NCBI RefSeq assembly: GCF_016135805.1
Contig: NZ_JADWOX010000002.1
Span: 496,001 to 560,000, forward strand
Origin: Caulobacter hibisci
GTDB taxonomy: Bacteria; Pseudomonadota; Alphaproteobacteria; Caulobacterales; Caulobacteraceae
Direction: 5' to 3'
DNA: 64,000 nt
Of the stretch, positions 32,799-41,891 are shown in pieces. The notes beneath the pieces were generated by a model that was not told the DNA's origin, ran no database searches, and was given only the letters and a program-made list of their open reading frames with translations. The position numbers and the translations under genes were made by a program. Position 1 is the stretch's first letter; every line of letters begins with the position of its first letter.

Positions 32799-33149
32799 AT
32801 GACCAAGCACGCCGGCGGCTGCCAATGCGGCAAGGTTCGCTTCGAGGTCGAGGCCGATCTGTCGCAGGTCATCACCTGCAACTGCTCGCGCTGCGGCAAG
32901 CTGGGCTCGGTGTTGGCCTTCGCGCCGATCGACCAGTTCAGCCTGCTGTCGGGCGATGACGTCCTGACCGAGTACCGCTTCAACACCGGCAAGATCCAGC
33001 ACCTGTTCTGCGCCGACTGCGGCATCGAATCCTTTGCCCGCGGCGAGGCCCCGAACGGCGCGAAGATGGCGGCCATCAATGTCCGCTGCGTCGACGACGT
33101 CGATGTCTTCGCCCTCGAACCCCAGCAGGTCGACGGCAAGTCGTTCTGA
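32799..33149 (+). CDS. GFA/CENP-V family zinc-binding protein
   Basis: A 116-residue protein of the family named after glutathione-dependent formaldehyde-activating enzyme. Zinc ligands are visible as GGCQCGKVRFEV (residues 7-18), ITCNCSRCGKLG (CxCxxC, about 26-37) and LFCADCGIES (CxxC, about 69-78). Start ATG 32799 follows GGGAGG at good distance. Many members have no proven glutathione activity, so the function should be stated as unknown zinc protein. It stands alone between a 392-bp gap and a convergent regulator. Confidence 0.88.
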   Translation: MTKHAGGCQCGKVRFEVEADLSQVITCNCSRCGKLGSVLAFAPIDQFSLLSGDDVLTEYRFNTGKIQHLFCADCGIESFARGEAPNGAKMAAINVRCVDDVDVFALEPQQVDGKSF

Positions 33150-33328
33150 GGACGGCGTGGCCGGCCGCGACCAAAGCTGACGCAAGTTGGCGAGACTGGC
33201 GGGGCGGACGGTTCGTCGCCGTGGTCGGTTGAGCGTCGGCGGCCGCCGGTGTCGCGCGTCGCCTCGCAAGGCCTTCGCGCCGCTCTTTCGAGCAGCGCGC
33301 CGCCAGGCCTCAAAAGACGCCGCCCCGC

Positions 33329-34078
33329 TCAGCGCGCCTTGAACCGCACCAAGGCCGGGATCGCCGGGACGCCGGCTTCCGAGGCGAAGTTGCGGTGGCG
33401 GTCGCTGTTGAAGCCGATCTCGTAGGCGCGTCCCGCCTGCACCGTACAGGCGAGGGTGAAGCTGCGACGGTCGGCGGACTGCTTCGGGGTCCGCTCGCAG
33501 TCCGGGTAGGTGGCCGGATCGCGGGCGATGAACGACCATCCCGCCTGCATCGGCTGGTCGAAGGTCACCGTCAGGGCCAGGCGGCCGGCCGGCGCGACCG
33601 TTCCGGGCGCGGGCGAGACGGCCGTTACGCGGGGCGGGGAGGGCGTCCCGGCCGGCGCGGCGGACGGCGCCGGGCGCTCGGCCAGGGCGAGGGCGGCATA
33701 GGCGCCGATCATGGCGGCCAGGGTGATCATCGCGAAGGCTCCGGCGAAGAGGGGCCAGCCGGCCCGGGAACGACGCCTGGCTTGACCCCGCCCACCGCCG
33801 CCGGCCAGTCCGATTTTCCTGTCCCCAGTTTCTTGGGGCTGCGCCTCGCGAGGCGACGCTTCCCCCGACAGCCCGTCGCCAGATGCTTCTCCAGCCACCA
33901 GCCGCGCCAGCTGGCGACTGCTGCCGACGCCGGTCTTGCGCCGCGCCTCGCGCAGGCGCTCGTTGATCGCGCCCTCGGTAGTCCCGAGCTCGGCCGCGGC
34001 GGTCTTGGCCGTATGGCCGCGCGCCAGCAGCAGCAGGACGCGGCGTTCGACGGCGGAGAGGGATGTAAGGTCGGGCAC
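33329..34078 (-). CDS. Membrane-tethered LuxR-type HTH regulator with periplasmic Ig-like domain
   Basis: A 249-residue protein that begins directly with a LuxR/GerE helix-turn-helix (residues 5-58: [16 protein letters not shown], then [20 protein letters not shown]). A charged linker and one hydrophobic segment of about 22 residues ([20 protein letters not shown]) follow. The C-terminal part of about 100 residues starts [19 protein letters not shown] and resembles Big_5/SbsA-type Ig-like domains. It contains two cysteines (in PDCERTP and LACTVQ) that could pair in the periplasm. There is no receiver or autoinducer domain. The start is taken as GTG 34078 because no ATG fits; no clear ribosome-binding site is seen. 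Targets are unknown. Confidence 0.75.
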   Translation of the reverse strand: MPDLTSLSAVERRVLLLLARGHTAKTAAAELGTTEGAINERLREARRKTGVGSSRQLARLVAGEASGDGLSGEASPREAQPQETGDRKIGLAGGGGRGQARRRSRAGWPLFAGAFAMITLAAMIGAYAALALAERPAPSAAPAGTPSPPRVTAVSPAPGTVAPAGRLALTVTFDQPMQAGWSFIARDPATYPDCERTPKQSADRRSFTLACTVQAGRAYEIGFNSDRHRNFASEAGVPAIPALVRFKAR

Positions 34079-34411
34079 GGCAAGCCTGGCGAGTCGGTCG
34101 GGGAGAGGCGGACAGAGGCCGCACGCGCTAGCCTGTCCGCACTCAACAATCCTGGCGGGCGTTCGGCAAGGATCAGGCGTGGCGCGGCGTCGGGATCGGC
34201 CGTATGCGCCCAGGCTGGGCGACTTCCGCCCCGGCAAGCGCCGTATGGGGTTGCATTTGCGCGGCTTTGGCCGTATCTGCGCGCCATTCCACACGCGGAC
34301 GTTCGGCAGCGCCGGGGAGACATCCCGACGTCGCCGTTCCGGTCCCGCCTCCAGAATGGTCTGGAGCGGGGGTGTCCGCGGAGGTTCAACCGGAAAAAGG
34401 ATAAAGGCCCG
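34079..34411. other. 333-bp divergent intergenic region with the rpsB leader
   Basis: The region lies between the minus-strand LuxR-type regulator and rpsB. A weak promoter-like pair, TTGCAT at 34251 and TATCTG at 34274 (17-bp spacer), would give a leader of about 130 nt. The leader is GC-rich with several short inverted arms and ends in the AAAAAGGATAAAGG ribosome-binding region. Long rpsB leaders are often autoregulated by S2, which is inference here. Confidence 0.4.
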
Positions 34412-35266
34412 ATGGCTCTTCCCGAATTCTCCATGCGTCAGCTCCTGGAAGCCGGCGCCCACTTCGGCCACCAGACGCACCGCTGGAACCCGAAGATGGA
34501 CCGCTACATCTTCGGTTCGCGCTCGAACATCCACATCATCGACCTGTCGCAGACCATCCCGCTGCTGCACCAGGCCTTGGTGAAGGTCCGTGAAGTCGCC
34601 GCCGCCGGCGGCCGCGTGCTGTTCGTCGGCACCAAGCGCCAGGCTTCGGATCCGGTCGCCACGGCCGCCAAGCGCTGCGCCCAATACTACGTGAACCACC
34701 GCTGGCTCGGCGGCACCCTGACCAACTGGCGCACCGTCTCGGGCTCGATCGCTCGTCTGCGCGAGCTGGAAGGCGTCCTGGGCGGCGAAGGCGCTGGCCG
34801 TTCCAAGAAGGAACTGCTGCAGCTGACCCGCGAGCGCGACAAGCTCGAGCTGTCGCTGGGCGGCATCAAGGACATGGGCGGCATCCCCGACATCATGTTC
34901 GTGATCGACACCAACAAGGAAGCGATCGCGATCCTCGAAGCCCGCAAGCTGAACATCCCGGTCGTCGCCATCCTCGACACCAACTGCGATCCGGACGGCA
35001 TCACCTACCCGATCCCGGGTAACGACGACGCCGCCCGCGCCTTGCAACTGTACTGCGACCTGGTCGCCGACGCTGTCCTCGACGGCCTGGCCGCCGGTCA
35101 AGCCGCCTCGGGCGTCGACCTCGGCGCCTCGGTTGCTCCGATCGAGCCGACCCTGGCCCGCGAACTGACCCCGGAAGTCGCTCCTGAAGCGGCCGCCGAG
35201 GAAGTCGCCGCTCCGGAAGCCGCCGCTGAAGAAGCGCCGGCCGCCGACGAGCCGGCCGCCGGCTGA
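34412..35266 (+). CDS. rpsB: 30S ribosomal protein S2, with an Ala/Glu-rich C-terminal tail
   Basis: A 284-residue ribosomal protein bound at the 30S neck. The family start [20 protein letters not shown], the [12 protein letters not shown] patch and [19 protein letters not shown] are present, as is [14 protein letters not shown] near residue 215. After about residue 235 there is an additional tail rich in Ala, Glu and Pro ([20 protein letters not shown]), making it some 40 residues longer than the E. coli protein. It is followed by a strong hairpin before tsf. Confidence 0.96.
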   Translation: MALPEFSMRQLLEAGAHFGHQTHRWNPKMDRYIFGSRSNIHIIDLSQTIPLLHQALVKVREVAAAGGRVLFVGTKRQASDPVATAAKRCAQYYVNHRWLGGTLTNWRTVSGSIARLRELEGVLGGEGAGRSKKELLQLTRERDKLELSLGGIKDMGGIPDIMFVIDTNKEAIAILEARKLNIPVVAILDTNCDPDGITYPIPGNDDAARALQLYCDLVADAVLDGLAAGQAASGVDLGASVAPIEPTLARELTPEVAPEAAAEEVAAPEAAAEEAPAADEPAAG

Positions 35267-35318
35267 TCCCTCGCCGGCCGCGCCCTTCGGGGCTGAGCGG
35301 CCGTCGCGTTACCGACAT

Positions 35319-35344
35319 GCGACCGGGCTATCAAGCCCGGTCGC
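35319..35344 (+). terminator. Perfect hairpin between rpsB and tsf (attenuator-like)
   Basis: GCGACCGGGCT (35319-35329), loop ATCA, AGCCCGGTCGC (35334-35344): an 11-bp perfect stem with a 4-nt loop. It is followed by TAAACGTTTG, not a true T-tract. It ends 26 nt before the tsf ATG. A partial terminator or RNA-processing/stability element between rpsB and tsf is the likely role. Confidence 0.45.
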
Positions 35345-35370
35345 TAAACGTTTGAATCTGGAGATTTTCC

Positions 35371-36309
35371 ATGGCTGAGATCACGGCTGCGCTGGTCAAG
35401 GAACTGCGCGAAAAGTCCGGCGTCGGCATGATGGACTGCAAGAAGGCCCTGTCCGAGAACAACGGCGACATCGAAGCGTCCATCGACTGGCTGCGCGCCA
35501 AGGGCCTGTCCAAGGCCGCCAAGAAGGCCGATCGCGCCGCCGCCGAAGGCCTGGTGGCCATCGCCGTCGCCGAAGCCGGCGCGGGTGAAACCGCCACGGC
35601 CGTCGAAGTGAACGCCGAAACCGACTTCGTGTCGCGCAACGACCTGTTCCAGGGCGCGGCTCGCCAGATCGCTCAGGCCGCCCTCGGCACCGACGGTTCG
35701 GTCGAAGCCATCGGCGCCGCCAAGCTGGCCGGCGGCGAGACCGCCCAGGAGCTTCTGACCAACCTGATCGCCACGATCGGCGAGAACATGATGGTCCGTC
35801 GCGCCGCCAAGTGGACGGTCGAGAACGGCGTCGTCGCCTCGTACATCCACAACGCCACCGCGCCCGACCTCGGCCGCATCGGCGTTCTGGTCGCCCTCGA
35901 GTCGACCGCCGACAAGGCCGCCCTGCGCGAACTGGGCCGCAAGATCGCCATGCACGTGGCCGCGACCGCTCCGCTGTCGCTGTCGCCGGACGATCTGGAC
36001 CCTGCCGCCATCGAGCGCGAAAAGGCCGTGTTCACCGAGCAGGCTCTGGAGTCGGGCAAGCCGCCGGCGGTCATCGAAAAGATGATCGAAGGCCGCATCC
36101 GCAAGTTCCTGGAAGAAGTCGTGCTGCTGAAGCAAGCCTTCGTCATGAACCCGGACCAGACCGTCGAGCAGCTGGTCGCCGAGACCGCAAAGACCCTCGG
36201 CGCGCCGATCACCGTTAAGGGCTTCACCCGTCTCGCCCTGGGCGAAGGCGTGGAAAAGAAGCAGGACGACTTCGCCGCCGAAGTCGCCTCGATGACCGGC
36301 CAGGCCTAA
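35371..36309 (+). CDS. tsf: Elongation factor Ts
   Basis: A 312-residue nucleotide-exchange factor for EF-Tu. The N-terminal UBA-like module ends in [16 protein letters not shown]. The diagnostic EF-Ts signature [16 protein letters not shown] lies around residues 73-88, and [11 protein letters not shown] starts the dimerisation part. Start ATG 35371 is preceded by TGGAG. The gene forms the conserved rpsB-tsf-pyrH-frr series and is followed by a long GC-rich terminator hairpin at 36361-36393. Confidence 0.96.
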   Translation: MAEITAALVKELREKSGVGMMDCKKALSENNGDIEASIDWLRAKGLSKAAKKADRAAAEGLVAIAVAEAGAGETATAVEVNAETDFVSRNDLFQGAARQIAQAALGTDGSVEAIGAAKLAGGETAQELLTNLIATIGENMMVRRAAKWTVENGVVASYIHNATAPDLGRIGVLVALESTADKAALRELGRKIAMHVAATAPLSLSPDDLDPAAIEREKAVFTEQALESGKPPAVIEKMIEGRIRKFLEEVVLLKQAFVMNPDQTVEQLVAETAKTLGAPITVKGFTRLALGEGVEKKQDDFAAEVASMTGQA

Positions 36310-36360
36310 GGACAAGGAAGGCGGCGGGCTGCGCTCGCTGCCTCCACTGTCATCAAAGCA

Positions 36361-36397
36361 AGGGCGCGGCGCGTTCGACGCGCGCCGCGCCCTTGTC
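36361..36397 (+). terminator. Terminator-like hairpin after tsf
   Basis: A perfect 13-bp stem: AGGGCGCGGCGCG (36361-36373) pairs with CGCGCCGCGCCCT (36381-36393) around a 7-nt loop. It is followed by TGTC with few T residues. Position after the tsf stop and before a separate pyrH leader supports termination, perhaps partial. Confidence 0.5.
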
Positions 36398-36495
36398 ACG
36401 CCTGGATGGGTCGCGCCGGGATGGCGCAAAACCAATCCCACTTTTGTGTAACGCACACTATGGTGCGTGCCGACGACTCAGGAAGAGCCCGGTTC

Positions 36496-37227
36496 ATGTC
36501 CGATCCCACCCCCGCCAAGCCGTACCGTCGTCTTCTGCTCAAGGTGTCGGGCGAGGTGCTGATGGGCGACACGCCCTACGGGATCGACACCAACACCGTT
36601 CAATCCGTGGCCGCCGATATCGCCCAGATCGTCAAGTCGGGCGTCGAGCTCTGCCTGGTGATCGGCGGCGGCAACATCTTCCGCGGCATGGCCGGCGCGG
36701 CCAAGGGCATGGAACGCTCCAGCGCCGACTACATGGGCATGCTGGCCACCGTGATGAACGCCCTGGCCATGCAGGACGCCCTTGAGCGCATCGGCGTGCA
36801 GACCCGCGTGCAGTCGGCCATTCCGATGGCCACGGTCTGCGAGCCCTACATCCGCCGCCGCGCCCAGCGCCACCTCGAGAAGGGCCGCGTGGTGATCTTC
36901 GCCGCCGGCACCGGCAACCCGTTCTTCACCACCGACACCGCCGCCGCCCTGCGCGCCGCCGAGATGGGCTGCGACGCCCTGTTCAAGGGCACCAGCGTCG
37001 ACGGCGTCTACACCGCCGATCCCAAGAAGGATCCGAGCGCCCAGCGCTACGACCGCCTGAGCTACATGGACGTGCTGGCCAAGGACCTGCGCGTCATGGA
37101 CGCCTCGGCCGTGGCGCTGATGCGCGACAGCAACATTCCGATCGTGGTGTTTTCGATCAAAGGGCGGGGTAACCTGCTCAGCGTGCTGCGTGGCGAAGGC
37201 ACGCACACTGTCGTCACCAACGCCTGA
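36496..37227 (+). CDS. pyrH: UMP kinase
   Basis: A 243-residue hexameric amino-acid-kinase-fold enzyme that phosphorylates UMP to UDP. The N-terminal [49 protein letters not shown] and the C-terminal [13 protein letters not shown] are all family motifs. Start ATG 36496 has GGAAGAG upstream. Frames starting further up (36406) run through the probable leader and have no similarity. It lies 26 bp before frr. Confidence 0.96.
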   Translation: MSDPTPAKPYRRLLLKVSGEVLMGDTPYGIDTNTVQSVAADIAQIVKSGVELCLVIGGGNIFRGMAGAAKGMERSSADYMGMLATVMNALAMQDALERIGVQTRVQSAIPMATVCEPYIRRRAQRHLEKGRVVIFAAGTGNPFFTTDTAAALRAAEMGCDALFKGTSVDGVYTADPKKDPSAQRYDRLSYMDVLAKDLRVMDASAVALMRDSNIPIVVFSIKGRGNLLSVLRGEGTHTVVTNA

Positions 37228-37253
37228 TCCAAAGAAGCGAAGAGAGCCCCACC

Positions 37254-37820
37254 ATGGCCGCCGCCGAAAAGCCCGTCCTTTCCCGTTACAAAGACCGCAT
37301 GGACAAGTCCGTCTTATCCTTGAAAGACGACTTCGCCGGTCTGCGCACCGGTCGCGCCTCGTCGAACCTGCTCGATCAGATCATGGTCAACGCCTACGGT
37401 TCGATGGTGCAGCTGAACACCGTCGCCTCGGTCAGCGTGCCTGAACCGCGCCAGATCAACGTCAATATCTGGGACAAGGGCGTGGTCTCGTCCGTGGAAA
37501 AGGCCATCCGTAGCTCGGACCTCGGCCTGAACCCGGTGGTTGAAGGCAACAACCTGCGTATCCCGATCCCGCCGCTGACCGAAGAGCGCCGTAAGGACCT
37601 CTCCAAGATCGCGGGCAAGTACGCCGAAAGCCAGAAGGTGGCTGTGCGCAACATCCGCCGGGACGCCAACGACGACCTGAAGAAGGCGGAGAAGGCCAGC
37701 GTCATCAGCGAAGATGACCGCAAGAAAATGGAAACTGAGGTTCAGAAGTTCACCGACGAGGCGATCAAGCGCATCGACGAGGCCTTGAAAATCAAGGAAC
37801 AAGAGATCATGCAGGTCTGA
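37254..37820 (+). CDS. frr: Ribosome recycling factor
   Basis: A 188-residue tRNA-shaped factor that splits post-termination ribosomes with EF-G. Family patches are LRTGRASSNLLDQIMVNAYG near residue 30, IPIPPLTEERRKDLSK near 105 and RNIRRDANDDLKKAEK near 130. The C-terminal helix ends EALKIKEQEIMQV. Length is 185-188 as usual. It lies in the standard pyrH-frr-uppS order. Confidence 0.97.
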   Translation: MAAAEKPVLSRYKDRMDKSVLSLKDDFAGLRTGRASSNLLDQIMVNAYGSMVQLNTVASVSVPEPRQINVNIWDKGVVSSVEKAIRSSDLGLNPVVEGNNLRIPIPPLTEERRKDLSKIAGKYAESQKVAVRNIRRDANDDLKKAEKASVISEDDRKKMETEVQKFTDEAIKRIDEALKIKEQEIMQV

Positions 37821-37871
37821 TCGTCCTCTCTGGTGGACGCCTGGGGGACGAAAAGGGAAGGCTTAGAGCGC

Positions 37872-38648
37872 ATGTCGCCGACGACCGGCCTGCAGACCAA
37901 GACCGCGCGCCCCGGGGGCGAGGCCGGCGCGGGTCTGCATGCAGCCATCATCATGGACGGCAACGGCCGGTGGGCCAAGCGCCGCGGCATGCCGCGCGCG
38001 CTGGGCCACCGGGCCGGCGTCAACGCGCTGAAGCGCACGGTCGAGGGCGCGCCTTCGGCCGGCGTCGGCGTGCTGACGGTGTTCGGCTTCTCGACCGAGA
38101 ACTGGCGTCGTCCGGCCCAGGAGGTCTCCGAGCTGATGGGCCTGCTCAAGTCCTATGTCGAATCGGACCTCGAGCGGCTGAGCCGCGAAGGCGTCCGTGT
38201 GCGGATCGTCGGCCGGCGGACGGGGCTTTCGCCCGACGTGCTCGAGGTGATCGAGCGGGCCGAACGGCGTACCGCCAACAATGACAGCTTCCTGCTGCAG
38301 GTGGCCTTCAACTACGGCGGCCAGGCAGACATCGCCGACGCCGCGCGCCGCTTCGCCGAGCGAGTCGAGCGTGGCGAGGCCAAGGCGGCCGACCTGGACG
38401 AGCAGATGTTCGGCAGCCTGCTGTCGACCTCGGCCGCTCCGGCCCCCGACCTGATCGTGCGCACCAGCGGCGAGCATCGCATCTCGAACTTCCTGCTCTG
38501 GGAATGCGCCTACGCCGAACTCGTCTTCCAAGACGTGCTGTGGCCCGACTACGGCCCCGAGCACCTGGCGGCCGCCGTCGCGGAATATCGTAGCCGTGAC
38601 CGGCGCTATGGAGGCATTGCGGCCGATGACGTCGCCGTCGCCGGCTAA
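37872..38648 (+). CDS. uppS: Isoprenyl (undecaprenyl) diphosphate synthase
   Basis: A 258-residue cis-prenyltransferase that makes undecaprenyl diphosphate, the carrier for peptidoglycan and polysaccharides. The catalytic IIMDGNGRWAKRRGMPRALGH with its Asp, TVFGFSTENWRRP and the C-terminal DLIVRTSGEHRISNFLLWE are all conserved. ATG 37872 with AGGGAAGG upstream is preferred over GTG 37833, which would add 13 unlike residues. The stop lies inside the start region of cdsA (23-nt overlap). Confidence 0.94.
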   Translation: MSPTTGLQTKTARPGGEAGAGLHAAIIMDGNGRWAKRRGMPRALGHRAGVNALKRTVEGAPSAGVGVLTVFGFSTENWRRPAQEVSELMGLLKSYVESDLERLSREGVRVRIVGRRTGLSPDVLEVIERAERRTANNDSFLLQVAFNYGGQADIADAARRFAERVERGEAKAADLDEQMFGSLLSTSAAPAPDLIVRTSGEHRISNFLLWECAYAELVFQDVLWPDYGPEHLAAAVAEYRSRDRRYGGIAADDVAVAG

Positions 38649-39453
38649 ACGCTTCAACTGGGGGAATCTTTGGACGCGCGTGGCTTCGGCCACCGTGCTC
38701 GTTCCCACGGTCGTGGCCGCCGTCTGGCTGGGCGGCTACTGGATCCTTGCGCTCGCCCTGGTCTGCGTCGGCCTTCTGGCGCGCGAGTGGGGCAAGATCA
38801 GCGCGCCCAAGGCGCCCAACGCGGTCGGCGCCGTGGTCGGCGTGTTCTGCGCCGTGGCGGTGATCGCCGCCTTCCTCAATCACTTCATCATCGCCTGGGC
38901 CGTGGTCCTGGTCGGCGCCTTCCTGGCCGGGCTGATCGCGCGCGGCGCGGTGGAACGCCGGGCCGACGCGGCTTACGGCGTCGTCTATATCGCGCCCGCC
39001 GTCATCGCCCTGGTCTGGGTGCGCGGCCTGCCGGACGGCCTGTGGTGGACCCTGTTGCTGTTCGTGGTCACCTGGTTCGCCGACATCTTCGCCTATGTGT
39101 TCGGCAGCCTGTTGAAGGGCCCCAAGCTGTGGCCCCGGATCTCGCCCAACAAGACCTGGTCGGGCTTCGTCGGCGGCCTCGTGGCGGCCACGCTGGGCGC
39201 GGTGGCGGTGTCGGAACTGGCCGACCTGCGCCTGATCTGGCCGGCGGCAGCGCTGATCGGCCTGCTGGGCGGCCTGGCCACCATGGCCGGCGATCTCTGG
39301 GAATCGATGCTCAAGCGCCGCTTCGGCGTGAAGGACAGCGGCGACCTGATCCCGGGTCACGGCGGCCTGCTGGATCGCGTCGATGGCCTGATGTTCGCCG
39401 CCATCGTCGTGGCCGCCGTGCGCCTGATCGACCACTGGGGATGGGCCCATTGA
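38626..39453 (+). CDS. cdsA: Phosphatidate cytidylyltransferase
   Basis: A 275-residue polytopic membrane enzyme that makes CDP-diacylglycerol from phosphatidate and CTP, the branch point for phospholipids. About seven hydrophobic segments are seen. The C-terminal CTP-transferase signature runs [20 protein letters not shown] then GLLDRVDG, including the two metal-binding Asp residues. ATG 38626 is preferred, with GGAGG about 11 nt upstream; ATG 38608 is an alternative. Confidence 0.93.
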   Translation: MTSPSPAKRFNWGNLWTRVASATVLVPTVVAAVWLGGYWILALALVCVGLLAREWGKISAPKAPNAVGAVVGVFCAVAVIAAFLNHFIIAWAVVLVGAFLAGLIARGAVERRADAAYGVVYIAPAVIALVWVRGLPDGLWWTLLLFVVTWFADIFAYVFGSLLKGPKLWPRISPNKTWSGFVGGLVAATLGAVAVSELADLRLIWPAAALIGLLGGLATMAGDLWESMLKRRFGVKDSGDLIPGHGGLLDRVDGLMFAAIVVAAVRLIDHWGWAH

Positions 39454-39455
39454 CC

Positions 39456-40640
39456 ATGTCCCGCAAGGTGGTGGTGCTGGGGTCCACCGGTTCGATCGGC
39501 GTTTCCACCCTCGACCTCTTCGAACAGTCCAAGGTCCCCGTCGAAATCCTGGCCCTGGCGGCCGGCCGTAACGTCGAGCGCCTGGCGCAGCAGGCCCTGC
39601 ACTGGCGGCCAAAGCTGGCGGTGATCGAGGACGAGTCGCTGCTGGGCGAACTGCGCGAGCGCCTGGCCGGGTCCGGCGTCAAGGCCGCGGCTGGTCCGCA
39701 GGCCGTCATCGACGCCGCGGCCATGGGCGCGGACTGGGTGATGTCGGCCATCGTCGGCGCGGCCGGCCTGGCGCCCACTCTGGCGGCTGCGCGCACCGGC
39801 GCGGTCGTGGCCCTCGCCAACAAGGAAAGCCTTGTCTGCGCGGGTCCCGAGCTGCTGCGCATCGCCCGCGAGGCCGGCGGCACGGTGATTCCGGTCGATT
39901 CCGAGCACTCGGCAATCTTCCAGGTGTTGCAGCCGGCCTGCCTGGACCGCGTCGCCCGCCTGATCCTGACCGCCTCGGGCGGCCCGTTCCGCACCTGGAC
40001 GCGCGAGCAGATGGCCGCCGCCACGCCCGAGCAGGCCATCGCCCATCCCAACTGGTCGATGGGCGCCAAGATTTCGGTCGATTCCGCCTCCATGATGAAC
40101 AAGGGGCTGGAGATGATCGAAGCCTCCTATCTCTTCGACACTCCGGAAGAGCGCATCGGCGTCGTGATCCACCCGCAGTCCGTCATTCACAGCCTGGTGG
40201 AATACACCGACGGCTCGACCCTGGCGCAGCTGGGGCCGCCGGACATGCGCAGCCCGATCTCCTACGCCTATTCCTGGCCCGAGCGCCTGGCCTGGCCGGC
40301 CAAGCCCCTGGACCTGGGCGCCTATGGACAGCTGACTTTCGAGGATCCGGACCTCGCCCGATTCCCCTTGCTGGGTGTCGCCCGCGAGGCCCTGCGGCTG
40401 GCCGGCGGCGCGCCGACGGCGATGAACGCCGCCAACGAGGTGGCGGTCGCGGCTTTCCTTGACCGGCAGATCGGCTTTCTCGATATTGCCGCCTCGGTTG
40501 AGGGGACGCTCGAACGCATGAATGGGGTAGGGGACCTCGGCGTAACGGCCGGTGACGTTCTTGACACAGCCATGATGATCGACGGCTCCGCTCGCCGTAT
40601 TGCGGCCGAGGTTGTCGCTCAAAAGCGTCGTCCGAACTGA
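39456..40640 (+). CDS. dxr: 1-deoxy-D-xylulose 5-phosphate reductoisomerase
   Basis: A 394-residue NADPH-dependent enzyme that makes MEP, the committed step of the non-mevalonate isoprenoid path feeding UppS. The nucleotide loop [12 protein letters not shown] opens the protein. The substrate/metal motifs [10 protein letters not shown] and [10 protein letters not shown], plus GGPFRTW and [20 protein letters not shown], are intact. It starts 3 bp after cdsA and ends 25 bp before the rseP start. Confidence 0.95.
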   Translation: MSRKVVVLGSTGSIGVSTLDLFEQSKVPVEILALAAGRNVERLAQQALHWRPKLAVIEDESLLGELRERLAGSGVKAAAGPQAVIDAAAMGADWVMSAIVGAAGLAPTLAAARTGAVVALANKESLVCAGPELLRIAREAGGTVIPVDSEHSAIFQVLQPACLDRVARLILTASGGPFRTWTREQMAAATPEQAIAHPNWSMGAKISVDSASMMNKGLEMIEASYLFDTPEERIGVVIHPQSVIHSLVEYTDGSTLAQLGPPDMRSPISYAYSWPERLAWPAKPLDLGAYGQLTFEDPDLARFPLLGVAREALRLAGGAPTAMNAANEVAVAAFLDRQIGFLDIAASVEGTLERMNGVGDLGVTAGDVLDTAMMIDGSARRIAAEVVAQKRRPN

Positions 40641-40665
40641 TTTCAGAGGAGATGGTTCCCGCCCT

Positions 40666-41862
40666 ATGATCGGAATCCTGATCATGCTCGTGTCGATGGT
40701 TTTCGTGCTGTCCGTCGTGGTGACGGTGCACGAGCTCGGACACTTCTGGGCGGCGCGGGCCTGCGGCGTCGCGATCGACCGTTTTTCGATCGGTTTCGGA
40801 CCGGCCCTGTTCTCCTGGCGCGACAAGAGCGGCGTCGAGTGGCGGATCGCCTCGATCCCGCTGGGCGGCTATGTGCGCTTCGCCGGCGACGAGAACGCCG
40901 CCAGCGTGCCCGACCAGAACGACCTTGAGGCCATGAAGCGCGAGATCGCCCAGCGCGAGGGCGCCGAGGCGGTCAAGAAGTACTTCCATTTCAAGCCGGT
41001 CTGGCAGCGGGCGATCATCGCCGCGGCCGGTCCCATGGCCAATTTCGTGCTGGCGATCCTGGTGTTCGCCGTGATGCTGGTCGTCATCGGCGACCTCAAG
41101 AGCCAGGTCATCGTCGATCGCGTCGAGGCCGGCAGCGCCGCTGCTGCCGCCGGGTTCAAGCCCGCCGACGTGATCGTCAGGATGGACGGCCGCAAGGTCG
41201 AGAGCTATCGCGACGTCCAGTCCTATGTCGGCCTGCGCGCCAAGCTGCCCATCGCCTTCACCGTTCAACGCGCCCAGCAGAGCGTCGAGCTGACCGCGGT
41301 GCCGACCCTCGTCGAGCAGAAGGACGAGATCGCCGGTCGCATGAAGGTCGGTCGCCTGGGCGTGGCGCTCAGCGGCCGCGCCTATCTGGAGAAGTCCTCG
41401 CCGTGGATGGCCGTGCCCAAGGCCACGATGCAGGTCTGGGACATGCTCAAGACCATCGGCTTCTATCTGGGTCGCCTGGTGACGGGCCAGATGCCCGCCG
41501 ACCAGATTAGCGGCATCATCGGCATCGGCCACACGGCCGGCGCGGTCACCAAGGCCAGCGTCGAGAACGCGCCCAATGTGAAGACCCTGGTCGTGCGCGC
41601 CGTCGCCAGCCAGATGCTGCTGATCGCCAGCCTGTCGGTGAGCATCGGCTTCATGAACCTGTTGCCGATTCCCGTGCTCGATGGCGGCCACCTGCTGCTC
41701 TACGCCTACGAGGCCGTTTTCCGGCGTCCGTTGCGCGCGGACTTCCAGGCCGCCGGCTTCCGCGCGGGGCTTGCCTTGATCCTTGGTTTCATGCTGTTCG
41801 CGGCCTGGAACGACCTCAACCGCTACGACGTGTTCAAATTCATCGGCGGCCTGTTCACGTGA
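40666..41862 (+). CDS. rseP: Site-2 intramembrane metalloprotease RseP/MmpA
   Basis: A 398-residue membrane protease. Zinc motif HELGH is in helix 1 (VVTVHELGHFWAARACG), a periplasmic PDZ domain spans about residues 130-215, and the third zinc ligand motif is LLPIPVLDGGHLL near residue 335. In E. coli RseP cleaves RseA. In Caulobacter the orthologue MmpA trims the polarity factor PodJ. ATG 40666 is used; the AGAGGAG site is rather far upstream (about 15 nt). The position between dxr and bamA is widely conserved. Confidence 0.95.
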   Translation: MIGILIMLVSMVFVLSVVVTVHELGHFWAARACGVAIDRFSIGFGPALFSWRDKSGVEWRIASIPLGGYVRFAGDENAASVPDQNDLEAMKREIAQREGAEAVKKYFHFKPVWQRAIIAAAGPMANFVLAILVFAVMLVVIGDLKSQVIVDRVEAGSAAAAAGFKPADVIVRMDGRKVESYRDVQSYVGLRAKLPIAFTVQRAQQSVELTAVPTLVEQKDEIAGRMKVGRLGVALSGRAYLEKSSPWMAVPKATMQVWDMLKTIGFYLGRLVTGQMPADQISGIIGIGHTAGAVTKASVENAPNVKTLVVRAVASQMLLIASLSVSIGFMNLLPIPVLDGGHLLLYAYEAVFRRPLRADFQAAGFRAGLALILGFMLFAAWNDLNRYDVFKFIGGLFT

Positions 41863-41891
41863 ACCCCGGCCGCCCGTCCATGATTGGTCCC

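Noticed and set aside
32429..32959. Plus-strand frame of 176 codons across the gap after dnaE and into the GFA gene
   Set aside because: Arg/Ala/Gly-rich translation, no ribosome-binding site and overlap with the conserved GFA protein in another frame.
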